Shown: piece after piece, positions 42,574-52,200 of the stretch | How positions within the stretch are numbered: position 1 is the stretch's first letter | Layout of the letters: each line of letters opens with the position of its first letter | Assembly: GCF_030269445.1 (NCBI RefSeq) | Contig: NZ_BSTJ01000010.1 | Span: forward strand, 62,001-126,000 | DNA from: Actinoallomurus iriomotensis | GTDB taxonomy: Bacteria > Actinomycetota > Actinomycetes > Streptosporangiales > Streptosporangiaceae | Length of the DNA: 64,000 nucleotides | Direction: 5' to 3' | Notes under the pieces: generated by a model | Told to the model about the DNA's origin: nothing | Databases searched by the model: none | What the model saw: only the letters and a program-made list of their open reading frames with translations | Position numbers and translations under genes: made by a program

Positions 42574-43436
42574 TGCTGCAACAGGCATTCGACGGCCTCG
42601 TCAGCGGGGCGTTCTACGCCCTGCTGGCCCTGGGCCTGGCGGTCATCTTCGGCATGCTCGGCGTGGTCAACTTCGCCCACGGCGCCTTCTACATGCTCGG
42701 CGCGTTCGGCGCGTACGTGCTGCTGGACCACTGGGGCGTGAGCTTCTGGATCGCGCTGCCCGTCGTACCGGTCGTGCTCGGCGTCGTCGGGGTGGCCGTC
42801 GAACGGCTGCTGGTCCGCCGGCTCGCGGCGCTCGACCCGCTGTACAACTTCCTGCTCACCTTCGGCATCGCGCTCGTGCTGCAGGACCTGGTCAAACGGG
42901 AGTACGGCGTGCAGTCCCAGCCGTACCCGCGCCCGTCCGCGCTGTCCGGCTCGGTGAACCTCGGGCTGTTCTCCTATCCGTCGTACCGGGTGTTCGTGCT
43001 CGGCGTCGCGGTCGTCGCCTGCCTGGTGGTCTGGTACGCGCTGTCCCGTACGCGGGCGGGGATGATCGTCCGGGCCGCCACCGAACGGCCGGAGCTGACC
43101 CGCGCGCTCGGCATCGACGTCGGGCGGTGGGTCACCCCGGTGTTCGGCGCCGGGATCGCGCTGGCCGGGCTCGCCGGGGTGCTGGCCGCGCCGATGCGCG
43201 CGGTCAACCCGCTCATGGGATCGGACCTGATCATCGCGGTCTTCGCGGTGGTCGTGATCGGCGGGCTCGGCTCGATCTTCGGCTCGGTGGTGTCCGGCTT
43301 CGCGGTCGGCGTGCTCACCGCCGTGACGAACTTCTACCTGCCGTCGCTGTCGCAGACGCTGGTGTTCATCCTCATGGTCGTCGTCCTGCTCTGGCGGCCC
43401 GCGGGGCTGTTCGGACGCGAGGAGGGAGTCGCGTGA
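42573..43436 (+). CDS. livH: ABC transporter permease, LivH type
   Basis: A 287-aa inner-membrane protein with eight or so helices. It starts MLQQAFDGLVSGAFYALLALGLA, the standard LivH opening, and includes GMLGVVNFAHGAFYMLGAF and RAATERPELTRALGIDV, the cytoplasmic loop that contacts the ATPase. It forms the channel with the LivM-type subunit. It overlaps neighbours on both sides. Confidence 0.93.
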   Translation: MLQQAFDGLVSGAFYALLALGLAVIFGMLGVVNFAHGAFYMLGAFGAYVLLDHWGVSFWIALPVVPVVLGVVGVAVERLLVRRLAALDPLYNFLLTFGIALVLQDLVKREYGVQSQPYPRPSALSGSVNLGLFSYPSYRVFVLGVAVVACLVVWYALSRTRAGMIVRAATERPELTRALGIDVGRWVTPVFGAGIALAGLAGVLAAPMRAVNPLMGSDLIIAVFAVVVIGGLGSIFGSVVSGFAVGVLTAVTNFYLPSLSQTLVFILMVVVLLWRPAGLFGREEGVA

Positions 43437-44434
43437 TCCTCCGGAGACTGGCCGCCCGGCCCGTCCTGCTCGCCGCGGGCCTGCTGGTGGCGCTCGCCCT
43501 GCCGTGGCTGATCTATCCGCCGGTCGCGATGGACATGGTCTGCTGGGCCCTGTTCGCGGTGGCGGTCGACCTCCTGCTCGGCTTCACCGGGCTGCTGTCG
43601 TTCGGGCACGCGGCGTTCTGGGGCTCCTCGGCGTACCTGACCGGGCTGATCGCGCTGCACAGCGGGCTGCCGTTCCCGGTCGCGGTGCTCGGCGGAGCGC
43701 TGGCCGCGGCCGTGCTGGCGGTGCCGATCGGCTGGCTGTCGGTGCGGCGCACCGGCATCTACTTCGCCATGGTGACGCTGGCGTTCGCGCAGCTGGTCTA
43801 CTTCGTCGCGAACCAGTGGCGCGGCCTGACCGGTGGGGAGAACGGGCTGCAGGGCATCCCGCGCGACTTCTTCGGCGTCGACCTGTCCGACCCGTTCTTC
43901 TTCTACTACGCGGGCCTGCCGATCGCCGTGCTCGGGCTGTGGTTCGCCTGGCGCGTGGTGCGTTCGCCGTTCGGTCGGGTGCTGGTCGCGGTGCGCGACA
44001 ACCCGGCGCGCGCCCGTGCGCTCGGCTACCCGGTCGACCGGTACAAGCTGCTCGCGTTCGTGCTGTCCGCCGGGCTGTCCGGGCTGGCCGGGGGACTGTT
44101 CACCATGGGGCACGGCTTCGTCTCGCTGGAGGAGGTGTACTGGACCACCTCGGGCCAGGTCGTGATGATGGTCGTCCTCGGCGGCATCGGCACACTGTGG
44201 GGCGGCGTGCTCGGCGCGGTCCTGATCGTCGAGCTGGGCGACTACCTGTCCACGGCCGGCTTCGAGGAGACCGGCATCGTCACGGGGACCGTGTTCGCCC
44301 TCACCGTGCTGGTCTTCCGGCGCGGCATCTGGGGCACCGCCGCCTGGCTGACGGCCGGCCGCCGCGAGCGCGCCGCGGACGGGGCGACCGTACCCGTCGG
44401 CGAGAGGGAGAACGGGGAGCCGGTCAGAGCGTGA
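43433..44434 (+). CDS. livM: ABC transporter permease, LivM type
   Basis: A 333-aa permease partner. The GTG at 43433 overlaps the LivH stop (GTGA). LivM traits are GFTGLLSFGHAAFWG, RTGIYFAMVTLAFAQL, and the ATPase-contact loop VAVRDNPARARALGY. It ends in a charged tail. The gene converges on the PucR-type regulator gene, 14 bases away, with a 12-base direct repeat (CCGGTCAGAGCG) across the junction. Confidence 0.93.
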   Translation: MILRRLAARPVLLAAGLLVALALPWLIYPPVAMDMVCWALFAVAVDLLLGFTGLLSFGHAAFWGSSAYLTGLIALHSGLPFPVAVLGGALAAAVLAVPIGWLSVRRTGIYFAMVTLAFAQLVYFVANQWRGLTGGENGLQGIPRDFFGVDLSDPFFFYYAGLPIAVLGLWFAWRVVRSPFGRVLVAVRDNPARARALGYPVDRYKLLAFVLSAGLSGLAGGLFTMGHGFVSLEEVYWTTSGQVVMMVVLGGIGTLWGGVLGAVLIVELGDYLSTAGFEETGIVTGTVFALTVLVFRRGIWGTAAWLTAGRRERAADGATVPVGERENGEPVRA

Positions 44435-44448
44435 ACGCGAGGGGCCGG

Positions 44449-46314
44449 TCAGAGCGGGAGGCTGCCGCGCAGGCGGTGCAGGTGCAGCGCGAGCTGGATC
44501 TGCAGCGCCCGGTCGGCCCGCTGCCAGTCGGCGCCGATGAGCCGGCCGATCCGCTCCAGCCGCTGGGTGACGGTGTTGGTGTGGATGTGGAGCCGCTCGG
44601 CGGTGCGCGCGAGGCTGCCGCCGGTGCCGAAGTAGATCGCCATCGTCAGTGTCAGCGCCGTTCCCCGGCGTTCGTCGTAGGCGATGACCGGGCCGAGCGT
44701 GCGCTCGACGAACGCGCCCGTGTCGCCGCCCTCGCCGATCAGCAGCCCGACGAAGCCCAGGCCGTCCGCGCTCGCGCCGTCGCCCTCGCGGCCGAGGGCC
44801 AGCAGCGCGTCGGCGCAGCGCCGTGCCTCCCGGCGCGCCGCGTCCGCGCCGCCGGGCAGGTCGACCGGGCCGGCCGCGCCGGCGGTGGCGGGCAGGCCGA
44901 GCGCGGCCCCGAGTTCCTTGGCGACGCGGGCGGCGGCCTCCTCCGGACGATGGCCGGGCAGCAGCAGCACCACCTCACCGGAGTAGGCGGTGCTGAGGCC
45001 GTGTTCGGCCGCGGAGAACGACGACGCCCAGAACGCCGCCCGCTCGCGCCGGCCGCCGTGTCTGGCGACGACGAGGACGTGGTCGGCGCCCAGGTCGACG
45101 CCCAGCCGGCGGGCGCGGGCGTCGAGCGCGTCCGGGTCCGAGACGTGCCCGGCGACCAGGTCGTCCAGCAGCTCGCCGCGTACCCGGCCCTCGACCTCGG
45201 TCATGTTGCGGCGGAACAGCAGCAGCAGCGCCATGACCAGGGCGGCGCGTTCCAGGATCCGCTCGTCGGCGTCGGCGATGTCACCGGCGGCGTGCAGCGC
45301 CAGCGTGCCGAGCACCTCCGCGCCCGCGCCGATCGGGATGACCCGCAGGTCGCCCCGCCGCGCCGTACGACCCAGCGTGCGCGCTCGCGTGATCAGATCC
45401 TCGTCCACCCGATCGACCCGGCCGACCTCGGCGAGGCGGCGGCCGTCGGCGTCCAGCACGACGAGTGAGCCGCCGAGGATGTCGGTCACCACCGACGCGA
45501 CGTCCTCGACGCCGCCGCCCCGTACGACCAGGTCGGTCATGCGGTCGTGCGCCCGCGCGGCCCGTTCGACCGCGTCGCCGCGCACTCGTGCGGCCTCGCT
45601 GGCCGCGCTCAGCTCCTCCAGCGTGACGCGGGTCTCCTGGAGCAGGCGGGCGTTGTCGATCGCGACCGCGGCGTGGGCGGCCAGCGAGCACAGCAGCGCC
45701 ACCTCCTCCTGGGCGTAGGAGCGTTCGGACCGGTCGGCGGCGAACAGCACGCCGATGACCCGCTCGCCGAGCCGCATCGGCACTCCGAGAATGCCGACGA
45801 GCCCCTCCTCGGTGACCCCGCCGTCGATCGACCCGGTGTGCCGGAACCGTTCGTCGTTCAGGTAGCCGGAGCTGGCGTACGGCGCGCCGGTCTGCGCGAC
45901 CAGCCCGCCGAGCCCGGAGCCGAGCGGCAGCCGGAGCGTCTGGAAGGCACGCGAGATGGAGCCGTCGGTGACGCGCATGTACGTGTCGCCGCGGCTCGGG
46001 TCGTTCAGCGTCATGTACGCGACGTCGGCGCCCAGCAGCTGGCGCGCCCGGCGCACGATGGCGTTCAGCACCGCGTCGAGGTCGCGCAGCCCGGCCAGGT
46101 CGCTCGCGGTCTCGAACAGCGCGGACAGCTCCACCTCCCGCCGCGCCCGCCGGGCCAGCAGCGCGCGTACGCGCAACGCGGCCGTCTTGGCCTGTTCCAG
46201 CTCGGCGAGGTCGGCGGGGGAGGCGCCGGCGGCCCTCGCCTCGGCGATCGGCGTCTCGAAGTCGACCGCCGGCGCCTCACGGGCGAGCAGTTCGAAGAAG
46301 ATCCGGGTGTTCAC
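44449..46314 (-). CDS. GAF-domain PucR/CdaR-type regulator of the PHB locus
   Basis: A 621-aa cytoplasmic regulator. A coiled segment and a GAF domain (about 65-235: VAYMTLNDPSRGDTYM, GILGVPMRLGERVIGVLFAADR) come first. A second sensor-like region (about 265-350) follows, and the C-terminus is a PucR-type helix-turn-helix (TGGSLARTAERLHIHTNTV, QRLERIGRLIG). It is cotranscribed with 3-hydroxybutyrate dehydrogenase and opposite the importer genes. It probably senses a PHB breakdown product and may bind the TGTG-N6/7-CACA dyads at 39794 and 47170. The start is GTG without a clear ribosome site, so the N-terminus is approximate. Confidence 0.85.
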   Translation of the reverse strand: MNTRIFFELLAREAPAVDFETPIAEARAAGASPADLAELEQAKTAALRVRALLARRARREVELSALFETASDLAGLRDLDAVLNAIVRRARQLLGADVAYMTLNDPSRGDTYMRVTDGSISRAFQTLRLPLGSGLGGLVAQTGAPYASSGYLNDERFRHTGSIDGGVTEEGLVGILGVPMRLGERVIGVLFAADRSERSYAQEEVALLCSLAAHAAVAIDNARLLQETRVTLEELSAASEAARVRGDAVERAARAHDRMTDLVVRGGGVEDVASVVTDILGGSLVVLDADGRRLAEVGRVDRVDEDLITRARTLGRTARRGDLRVIPIGAGAEVLGTLALHAAGDIADADERILERAALVMALLLLFRRNMTEVEGRVRGELLDDLVAGHVSDPDALDARARRLGVDLGADHVLVVARHGGRRERAAFWASSFSAAEHGLSTAYSGEVVLLLPGHRPEEAAARVAKELGAALGLPATAGAAGPVDLPGGADAARREARRCADALLALGREGDGASADGLGFVGLLIGEGGDTGAFVERTLGPVIAYDERRGTALTLTMAIYFGTGGSLARTAERLHIHTNTVTQRLERIGRLIGADWQRADRALQIQLALHLHRLRGSLPL

Positions 46315-46332
46315 GGGGGGTGTTCTCGCGGG

Positions 46333-47100
46333 TCAGTGCGCGGTCCAGCCTCCGTCGATCGGCATCGAGGAGCCGGTGATGAACGCCGCCTGTTCGGAGC
46401 ACAGGTAGGCCACCACGTCGGCGACCTCGGCGGGTTCGAGCAGCCGCTTGATCGCGGCCGGCTCCAGCATGACCTGCTCGACGACCTCCGTCTCGCTGAG
46501 GCCGTGCGCCCGGGCCTGCGCGGCGATCTGCTTCTCCACCAGCGGCGTACGGACGTAGGAGGGGTTGACGCAGTTGGAGGTCACGCCGTGCTCGGCGCCC
46601 TCGAGCGCGATCACCTTGGACATGCCCTCGATGGCGTGCTTGGCCGTGACGTAGGCGACCTTGTACGGCGAGGCGACGAGCCCGTGCACCGAGGAGACGT
46701 TGACGATGCGCCCCCAGCCCTGGGCGTACATGCCGGGAAGGAGCCGGCGCGCCAGGCGGAAGGGCGTCTCCACCATGAGCCGCTGGATCCGCGCGAACTC
46801 CTCCGGCGGGAACTCGTGCACCGGCGCCACATGCTGCAGGCCGGCATTGTTGACGAGGATGTCGGCGGCCAGATCCAGGGTGTCCACGACGTCCGGTTCG
46901 GACAGGTCGGCCACCCGGAACTCCCCGCCGGCCTCGCTCGCGGCCTCCTTGGCCCCGTCGGCGCTGACGTCCACCACGATCACATGCGCGCCCGCCTCGG
47001 CGAGCCTCCGCGCACAGGCCCGCCCGATGCCACTGGCCCCGCCGGTCACGACCGCGGTCCTGCCGGTCAGCTCCCGGTGCTTCGCCGTCTCACCACTCAT
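46333..47100 (-). CDS. bdhA: 3-hydroxybutyrate dehydrogenase
   Basis: A 255-aa short-chain dehydrogenase that oxidises (R)-3-hydroxybutyrate to acetoacetate with NAD. The dinucleotide site is VVTGGASGIGRA near residue 17, NNAG is at about 84, and the catalytic Ser-Tyr-Lys are S137, Y150 and K154. Substrate-site features specific to this enzyme are present: NNAGLQHVAPV, SVHGLVASPYK and VRTPLVEKQI. The final PIDGGWTAH is also characteristic. It is the first gene of an operon with the GAF/PucR regulator. It links the depolymerase and importer genes into one catabolic route. Confidence 0.92.
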   Translation of the reverse strand: MSGETAKHRELTGRTAVVTGGASGIGRACARRLAEAGAHVIVVDVSADGAKEAASEAGGEFRVADLSEPDVVDTLDLAADILVNNAGLQHVAPVHEFPPEEFARIQRLMVETPFRLARRLLPGMYAQGWGRIVNVSSVHGLVASPYKVAYVTAKHAIEGMSKVIALEGAEHGVTSNCVNPSYVRTPLVEKQIAAQARAHGLSETEVVEQVMLEPAAIKRLLEPAEVADVVAYLCSEQAAFITGSSMPIDGGWTAH

Positions 47101-47168
47101 GCCAGCGAACCTAGACCGCCGGCCCCGGTCGCTCCACATGGGAGGCCTCCATGACTCGGAGCCGACCA

Positions 47169-47184
47169 ATGTGGTACGGCACAT
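47169..47184. promoter_or_regulatory. ATGTG-N6-CACAT dyad upstream of bdhA
   Basis: ATGTGGTACGGCACAT lies 69 bases before the bdhA start. With its flanks it closely matches 39791-39809 in front of the importer operon, so a shared regulator is likely. Confidence 0.45.
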
Positions 47185-47197
47185 GTCCGGCGGTGGG

Positions 47198-47833
47198 TCA
47201 GTGGCGGGTCGGGCGGGACAGGTCCGGGGCCGCGGCGCCCGGGACGGCCGAGCCGACGGTCAGCAGCAGCCGGCCCGCGACCGTGGGCAGGCCCTCTCTG
47301 GTGGCGCAGGACTGGGGCCGGGCGGTGGACATCGTGTAGGCCGCGCTCCACTTCTGCCCGTCGAACTCCCCGTCGGTGACCGTGCCCTTGATCGCGACCA
47401 CGCTCTGGCCGGCGTTGACCGAGACCACCGCGGTGAAGGACATCGTGCTGGTCCGGCCGTTGTTCCAGGTGACCTTCCGGGTGCCGGAGTACCGGCCGGA
47501 GACGCAGGACAGCCGGCCGGTGGCGTGGAAGGTCGACCGGGCGGCGGTGATGGCCGGGTCCGCGCTGGAGACGCACCGGATGAGCGTGGACGTGCCGTGG
47601 ATGGTGATCTCCTGCGGCCGCGTCGTCAGGCCGGGGGAGTAGGCGACGGTCTGCGAGCCGCCGCAGGCGGTGGTCCCCGCCGTTCGGGCCGCATGCGCGC
47701 GGCCTGCTCGTGGGCGGGAGACGGCGCCGGCGGAGTCCGGGGTGAGCGCGGCGGCGGACAACGCGAGCCCGGTCATCGCCATCACCGCGGGTAGGAATGG
47801 GGAGGAGCCGGATGAGGGCCTGCGAACCAGCAT
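47198..47833 (-). CDS. Secreted protein of unknown function
   Basis: A 211-aa exported protein. It opens with MLVRRPSSGSSPF, then a hydrophobic stretch (AVMAMTGLALSAAALT) as signal peptide. The mature part contains four Cys (TACGG, IRCVSS, RLSCVSG, QSCATR), probably two disulfides, and beta-rich segments (WNNGRTSTMSFTAVV, VAIKGTVTDGEF). I do not recognise the family. A strong AAGGAG site supports the ATG at 47833. It lies upstream of bdhA on the same strand, but a dyad and promoter-like gap separate them. Confidence 0.72.
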   Translation of the reverse strand: MLVRRPSSGSSPFLPAVMAMTGLALSAAALTPDSAGAVSRPRAGRAHAARTAGTTACGGSQTVAYSPGLTTRPQEITIHGTSTLIRCVSSADPAITAARSTFHATGRLSCVSGRYSGTRKVTWNNGRTSTMSFTAVVSVNAGQSVVAIKGTVTDGEFDGQKWSAAYTMSTARPQSCATREGLPTVAGRLLLTVGSAVPGAAAPDLSRPTRH

Positions 47834-48201
47834 GTCTTCTCCTTACCGCGGCGGCACCACCGCGCCTGTCGTCCTGGATTCGCCGACGAATGGCGCGTTG
47901 CTCACTGTCACATGTCGATTACTGACAGTCAACGAAATCTGTTGTGCGAGGCAGGCCGGTGTCGCATGATCAACGGCCCGAAGTGGCGCGTTCTGGTCGG
48001 TATCCGGGCGTCTTGATCATGTGGCATCGCCGTACGCTGCGGCGTTTCGACGACCCGAGGTCGTGATCGGCGACGGCCGAGAGGCGGGTGGCCGGCGGAA
48101 ACCATGGCGATCTCTCGTCTTCGCGGCCGGGTGAATGGCCGGTGTGCCAGGCGATTTCCACTCTTCGTAGCCGATGATTACCGAGAGTAGTATGCCGCCT
48201 G
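47834..48201. repeat. Intergenic region with CATGATCAA/TTGATCATG inverted repeat
   Basis: No gene is evident. A perfect 9-bp inverted repeat (47964-47972 and 48012-48020) encloses a smaller GCCCG/CGGGC pair, forming a possible 57-base hairpin. It may be a terminator, a large operator or an element remnant. Confidence 0.4.
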
Positions 48202-48681
48202 ATGATTACGGACCCGCGTACGAACGCCGCCCACGGACACCGCTGGGTGCTGTGGCTGTTCGTGTTCGCGGGCGTCGTGATCCATTCGAGTCTGTGCCCG
48301 CCGAACGTCCACGCCGGTGTGCTGAGCGCCACGACGCGAGCGTGCGTCTCATCGGCCTCCGGCACGCCGCCGCCCGCCGAGCCGAGCCGCGGCGAGACGC
48401 CGGACACCGACAGCGTCGCCGACGCCGGCCGCCCGTGCGCGCCGGCGCCCCACCCGCACCACCACCCGCCGTGCGGCGTCATCGACCACCGCGGCTCGGC
48501 GCAGCAGCGCGCGCTCGGGCCGTGGCATGCCGCGGCGGTGCCGTGGCTCCTGCCGGCCACGCCGGACGCCGGCGCGGCCGCCCGGCCGGCGGGCGTCCGC
48601 TCCGGCGGCCGCTGGTCGCGTCCGCCCGCGGCACACGCGGGTGCGGGCCTGCTGATCGATCTGTGCTCCTCGCGTACGTGA
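48202..48681 (+). CDS. Small membrane protein with His/Pro-rich region
   Basis: A 159-aa hypothetical protein. One hydrophobic segment near residues 15-34 (WVLWLFVFAGVVIHS) could be a signal anchor. The rest is Pro, Ala and Gly rich with HPHHHPPCG near 84-91, which could bind metal. Third codon positions favour this frame over the overlapping frame that starts at 48174. No family is recognised. The ribosome site is weak. Confidence 0.5.
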   Translation: MITDPRTNAAHGHRWVLWLFVFAGVVIHSSLCPPNVHAGVLSATTRACVSSASGTPPPAEPSRGETPDTDSVADAGRPCAPAPHPHHHPPCGVIDHRGSAQQRALGPWHAAAVPWLLPATPDAGAAARPAGVRSGGRWSRPPAAHAGAGLLIDLCSSRT

Positions 48682-48830
48682 CGGCGCCGGCGCACCCCTG
48701 ACACACGCCGCGACGTGGTCCCGGCCGCTCCGAGCCGCCGCGACCGCTCATCCTCGCGCGCCCGTCCGGGGTCCGCGCCCACGGTGATCTGCCAGCACGT
48801 CCTGCCGGATTTCCAGGAGCGCAGCGAGTC

Positions 48831-49112
48831 ATGAGAGAACCGCACATCATCCTTCAGACCTGGCCCTTCAACTGCCTGACGTGCCAGCACGCCTGGGAGG
48901 GCGTGTACGAGGCGTGGCACTGCGACGACGGCCGCGGCGGCCAGGTGGTCACCTGGCGCTACAAGGGGACGGCGAGCATGCCGCCGTGGATCGACCCGTC
49001 GTGCCCGTCCTGCTCCAGCCTGCGCGTGAAGACCCTGCCGCCGGGCGCCCGCCCACCCGCCGACGACGAGCGGCGAGAACCGCCGATCGTCCCGCGCCAG
49101 CGACGACCCTGA
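48831..49112 (+). CDS. Small zinc-ribbon-like protein
   Basis: A 93-aa protein with two CxxC pairs (C15/C18 in CLTC and C58/C61 in CPSC), which could form a zinc ribbon. Between them is a Trp-rich strand (TWPFN, HAWEGVYEAWH). The tail is Pro/Arg rich. Function is unknown. It is on the same strand as the NACHT gene, 137 bases upstream, and is not clearly coupled to it. A GGAGCG stretch precedes the ATG. Confidence 0.6.
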   Translation: MREPHIILQTWPFNCLTCQHAWEGVYEAWHCDDGRGGQVVTWRYKGTASMPPWIDPSCPSCSSLRVKTLPPGARPPADDERREPPIVPRQRRP

Positions 49113-49249
49113 CCACGAACGGCCACCGCGTTCGAGCGGAACGTCCGCATCGGGGTGGCCCGCGGTCGGGGGCCGTGCTTGGGTGGGGCGAGCCGCGGTG
49201 GCCGCTCAGGTCGTCCGGCCGCTGGCACCGTTCCGGGGCGAGGTGGACG

Positions 49250-52200
49250 ATGGGGCTGAGTTATCGGGACGCGGTTCGCCTGCTGGGCGGGCAGAGCGGC
49301 ACCGCCAAGGCTCTGGACCGGCTCAGCGGCGGGCTGCTGCTGGCCGCCTCGGCGACGGGCGGCGCGTTCGTCCTCAGCCTCTTCGACGCCCGCGGGGAGC
49401 TGGCCCGGCTCAGCGGCGCTCTGGTCACCGAGCTGGGCGACCGGATCCGGGGGCTGGACCGCTTCCAGCGCAGTGAGCGGCTGGCGGCGGCCCACGCCGT
49501 CATCGTCCTCACGGCCTACTTCGAGGCGCTCGCCGGCCTGGATCTGCCCTTCGACGTCGAGCGGATCGAGCCGTCGGAGCAGGTGGCGCTCGCGGGAGGC
49601 GGCCCGCCGGGGACGAACCGGCCGGCCGACCTGGCCACCGGCCTGCTCAAGGCGGAGGTCCCGATGCCCGCGCCGCAGTGGCCGTACGAGGTGACGCTCG
49701 ACACCCTCGGCGGTTTCTACGGGGGGCTCTCGAAGGAGGTGGTGCGCTTCCTCTCCGGGCTCGCCGCCTGGGACCGGCTCGACGAGACGCAGCGGGACCG
49801 GCTGACCGGGACGCTCATCACCGAGACGCCGGGCCGGGCCGTGGTGCGCTACGAGGAGCTGTTCCGCCGGCTCGCGGTGGAGTTCCCCGAGGTCGCCTTC
49901 TGGGCGAACGCGGTGGACCATCAGGCCACGCGGGAGCGGCTCCGGGAGCTGGGCGGCGCCCTCGCGGGACTGGAACGGACCCTCGCCGGCATCGCGACGG
50001 GCCGGCTTCCGGACGAGCGGCGGCTGAGTCTCTCCCGCGCCTACCGCGCGGCGCTGGACCGGCCGATCCTGACCTCCAACGACGCGTTCCCGGGGGTCCG
50101 CCTGCCGTCACTCGGCATGGCCTACGTGAACCCCGATTACCGCACCGCCGTGGTCGACCGGCCCGAGGGCGTGGGGGAGGAGTCCTGGTGGGAGGAGCAG
50201 CCCGTACGGGAGGACCTGGAGGCCTTCCTGCTCGGCCGTCTCACCGTCCCGGAGGCGACCCGCGCTCCCCTGATGGTCCTCGGCCAGCCCGGGTCGGGAA
50301 AGTCGGTGCTCACCCGGATCCTGGCGGCGAGGCTGCCGCCGAGCGAGTTCCTGACCGTACGCGTCGAACTTCGCGAGGTGCCCGCCGACGCGGATCTGCA
50401 GGCGCAGATCGAGCATGCCGTGCGAACCGCCACCGGAGAGACCCTGTCCTGGCCCGAGCTCGCGCGCAGCAGGGGCGACGCGCTCCCGGTGGTCTTACTG
50501 GACGGGTTCGACGAGCTGTTGCAGGCGACCGGGGTCAGCCAGACCGACTATCTGCAGAAGGTCGCCGAATTCCAGAGTCGTGAGGCCGATCAGGGGCGTC
50601 CGGTGGCGGTGTGGGTGACGAGCCGGACGGCCGTCGCCGACCGGGCCCGTCCGGTCGCGGGGATGGTGGCGGTGCGCCTGGAGCCGTTCCGCGAACGGCA
50701 GGTCGGCGCATGGCTTCGCGTGTGGAACGAGACCAACGAGACCAACGCCGGCTGGCGGCCCCTGACCTCCGAGGCGGTGCTGGCCCAGGGCGAACTCGCG
50801 CGCCAGCCGCTCCTCCTCCTGATGCTCGCCCTCTACGACGCCGGCCGGAACCGGCTGCGCGGCAGCGACGCCTCCCTCGGTCAGGGCGAGCTCTACGAGC
50901 GGCTCCTGCACGACTTCGCGGAGCGGGAGGTCCGCAAGGCCGGAGCCGCACTCGCGCGGCCGGACTTCCAGCGAGCGGTCGAGCGCGAGCTGACGCACCT
51001 GTCGCTGGTGGCGTTCGCGATGTTCAACCGGGGCCGGCAGTGGATTACCGAGGTCGAACTCGACGCCGACCTCGCGGCGCTCGCCGCCGACGTCGACCAG
51101 CCGATGGCACCGGCGGGCCTCCGCTCCCGGCTGACCGCCGCCCAGATCGTTCTCGGCCGGTTCTTCTTCGTCCACGAGGCGCAGGCCACGCGCGACGACC
51201 GGCGCCTCTCGACGTATGAGTTCCTCCACGCCACCTTCGGCGAGTTCCTCGTCGCCCGGTGCGTCGTCAACGAGATCGCCGAGCTGGCCGAACTGATGAG
51301 CCGGACGAGGGAGCGTGGCCGGCACGTGCCGATCGACGAAGCGTACCTGCACGCCGTCCTGTCGTTCATGCCCCTCACGATGCGTAACACGACCGTGGGC
51401 TTCGTGGAGGAACGGCTCCAGGACATTACCGAGGAGCAGCGCGTCCTGTTCCGGGATCTGTTCCTCGAGCTCTTTCACGACGCCCTGGTCCCGAGACGGG
51501 ACACCCGCCACGCCGACTACGCCCCCCAGCCGGTCACGGTGCCGCGCGGGCCCGCGGTCTATTCGGCCAACTTGGTGCTCCTCCTGCTGCTCACCGGCGG
51601 CGAGCTCACCGGTGACGAGCTGTTCCCCAACGCGAGTGATCCGGTCGCGGAATGGCGCAGGATCGCCCTTCTCTGGCGTTCCCAGCTTCCCCCGGAAGGC
51701 TGGCTCGCCTTCGTCGAGTTCCTCGACCTCGACCGCGTGTGGGAGGGCGATCGGCGGCAACTGCGGATAAGAGGGCGTTCCGACGGCGAACTCTCGCCCA
51801 CCGATCCGTTCTGGACCTACGACATCGCCCCGGGACACCCCAACCGAACCCGCGGATTGAGGTGGCTGGCCTGGATCCGGACGGACGCCGGCCTCCTCCG
51901 CCGGCAGGCGCGGGTCCTGTGCGATGACGGCGACGACGTCCTCGTCCACGCCCTCGAACCGCTGGCCGGGGAGCTGGGCAGCGCCGTTGCGACATTTCAC
52001 GTGCACGGCGAAAGGCCCCCGCTGTCGGCGGCGCACGCGTTGATCCGTCTGTGGCTGGAACTCGGACGCGACGAAGGGCCCGAAGAGCTCACCGAGGCCT
52101 TCGAGGCGTGCCTGCAGATCGCGCTCTTCGGGTTCGCGCCGGCCGACCGCCATACCCGCCGCCGTTTCCGCCGGCTCGTCCTGAGGCACCTGGCCGAGCA

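Noticed and set aside
48174-48701. Alternative 175-codon plus-strand frame
   Set aside because: It is Arg-rich without hydrophobic structure. The overlapping frame at 48202-48681 has a membrane segment and better codon use.
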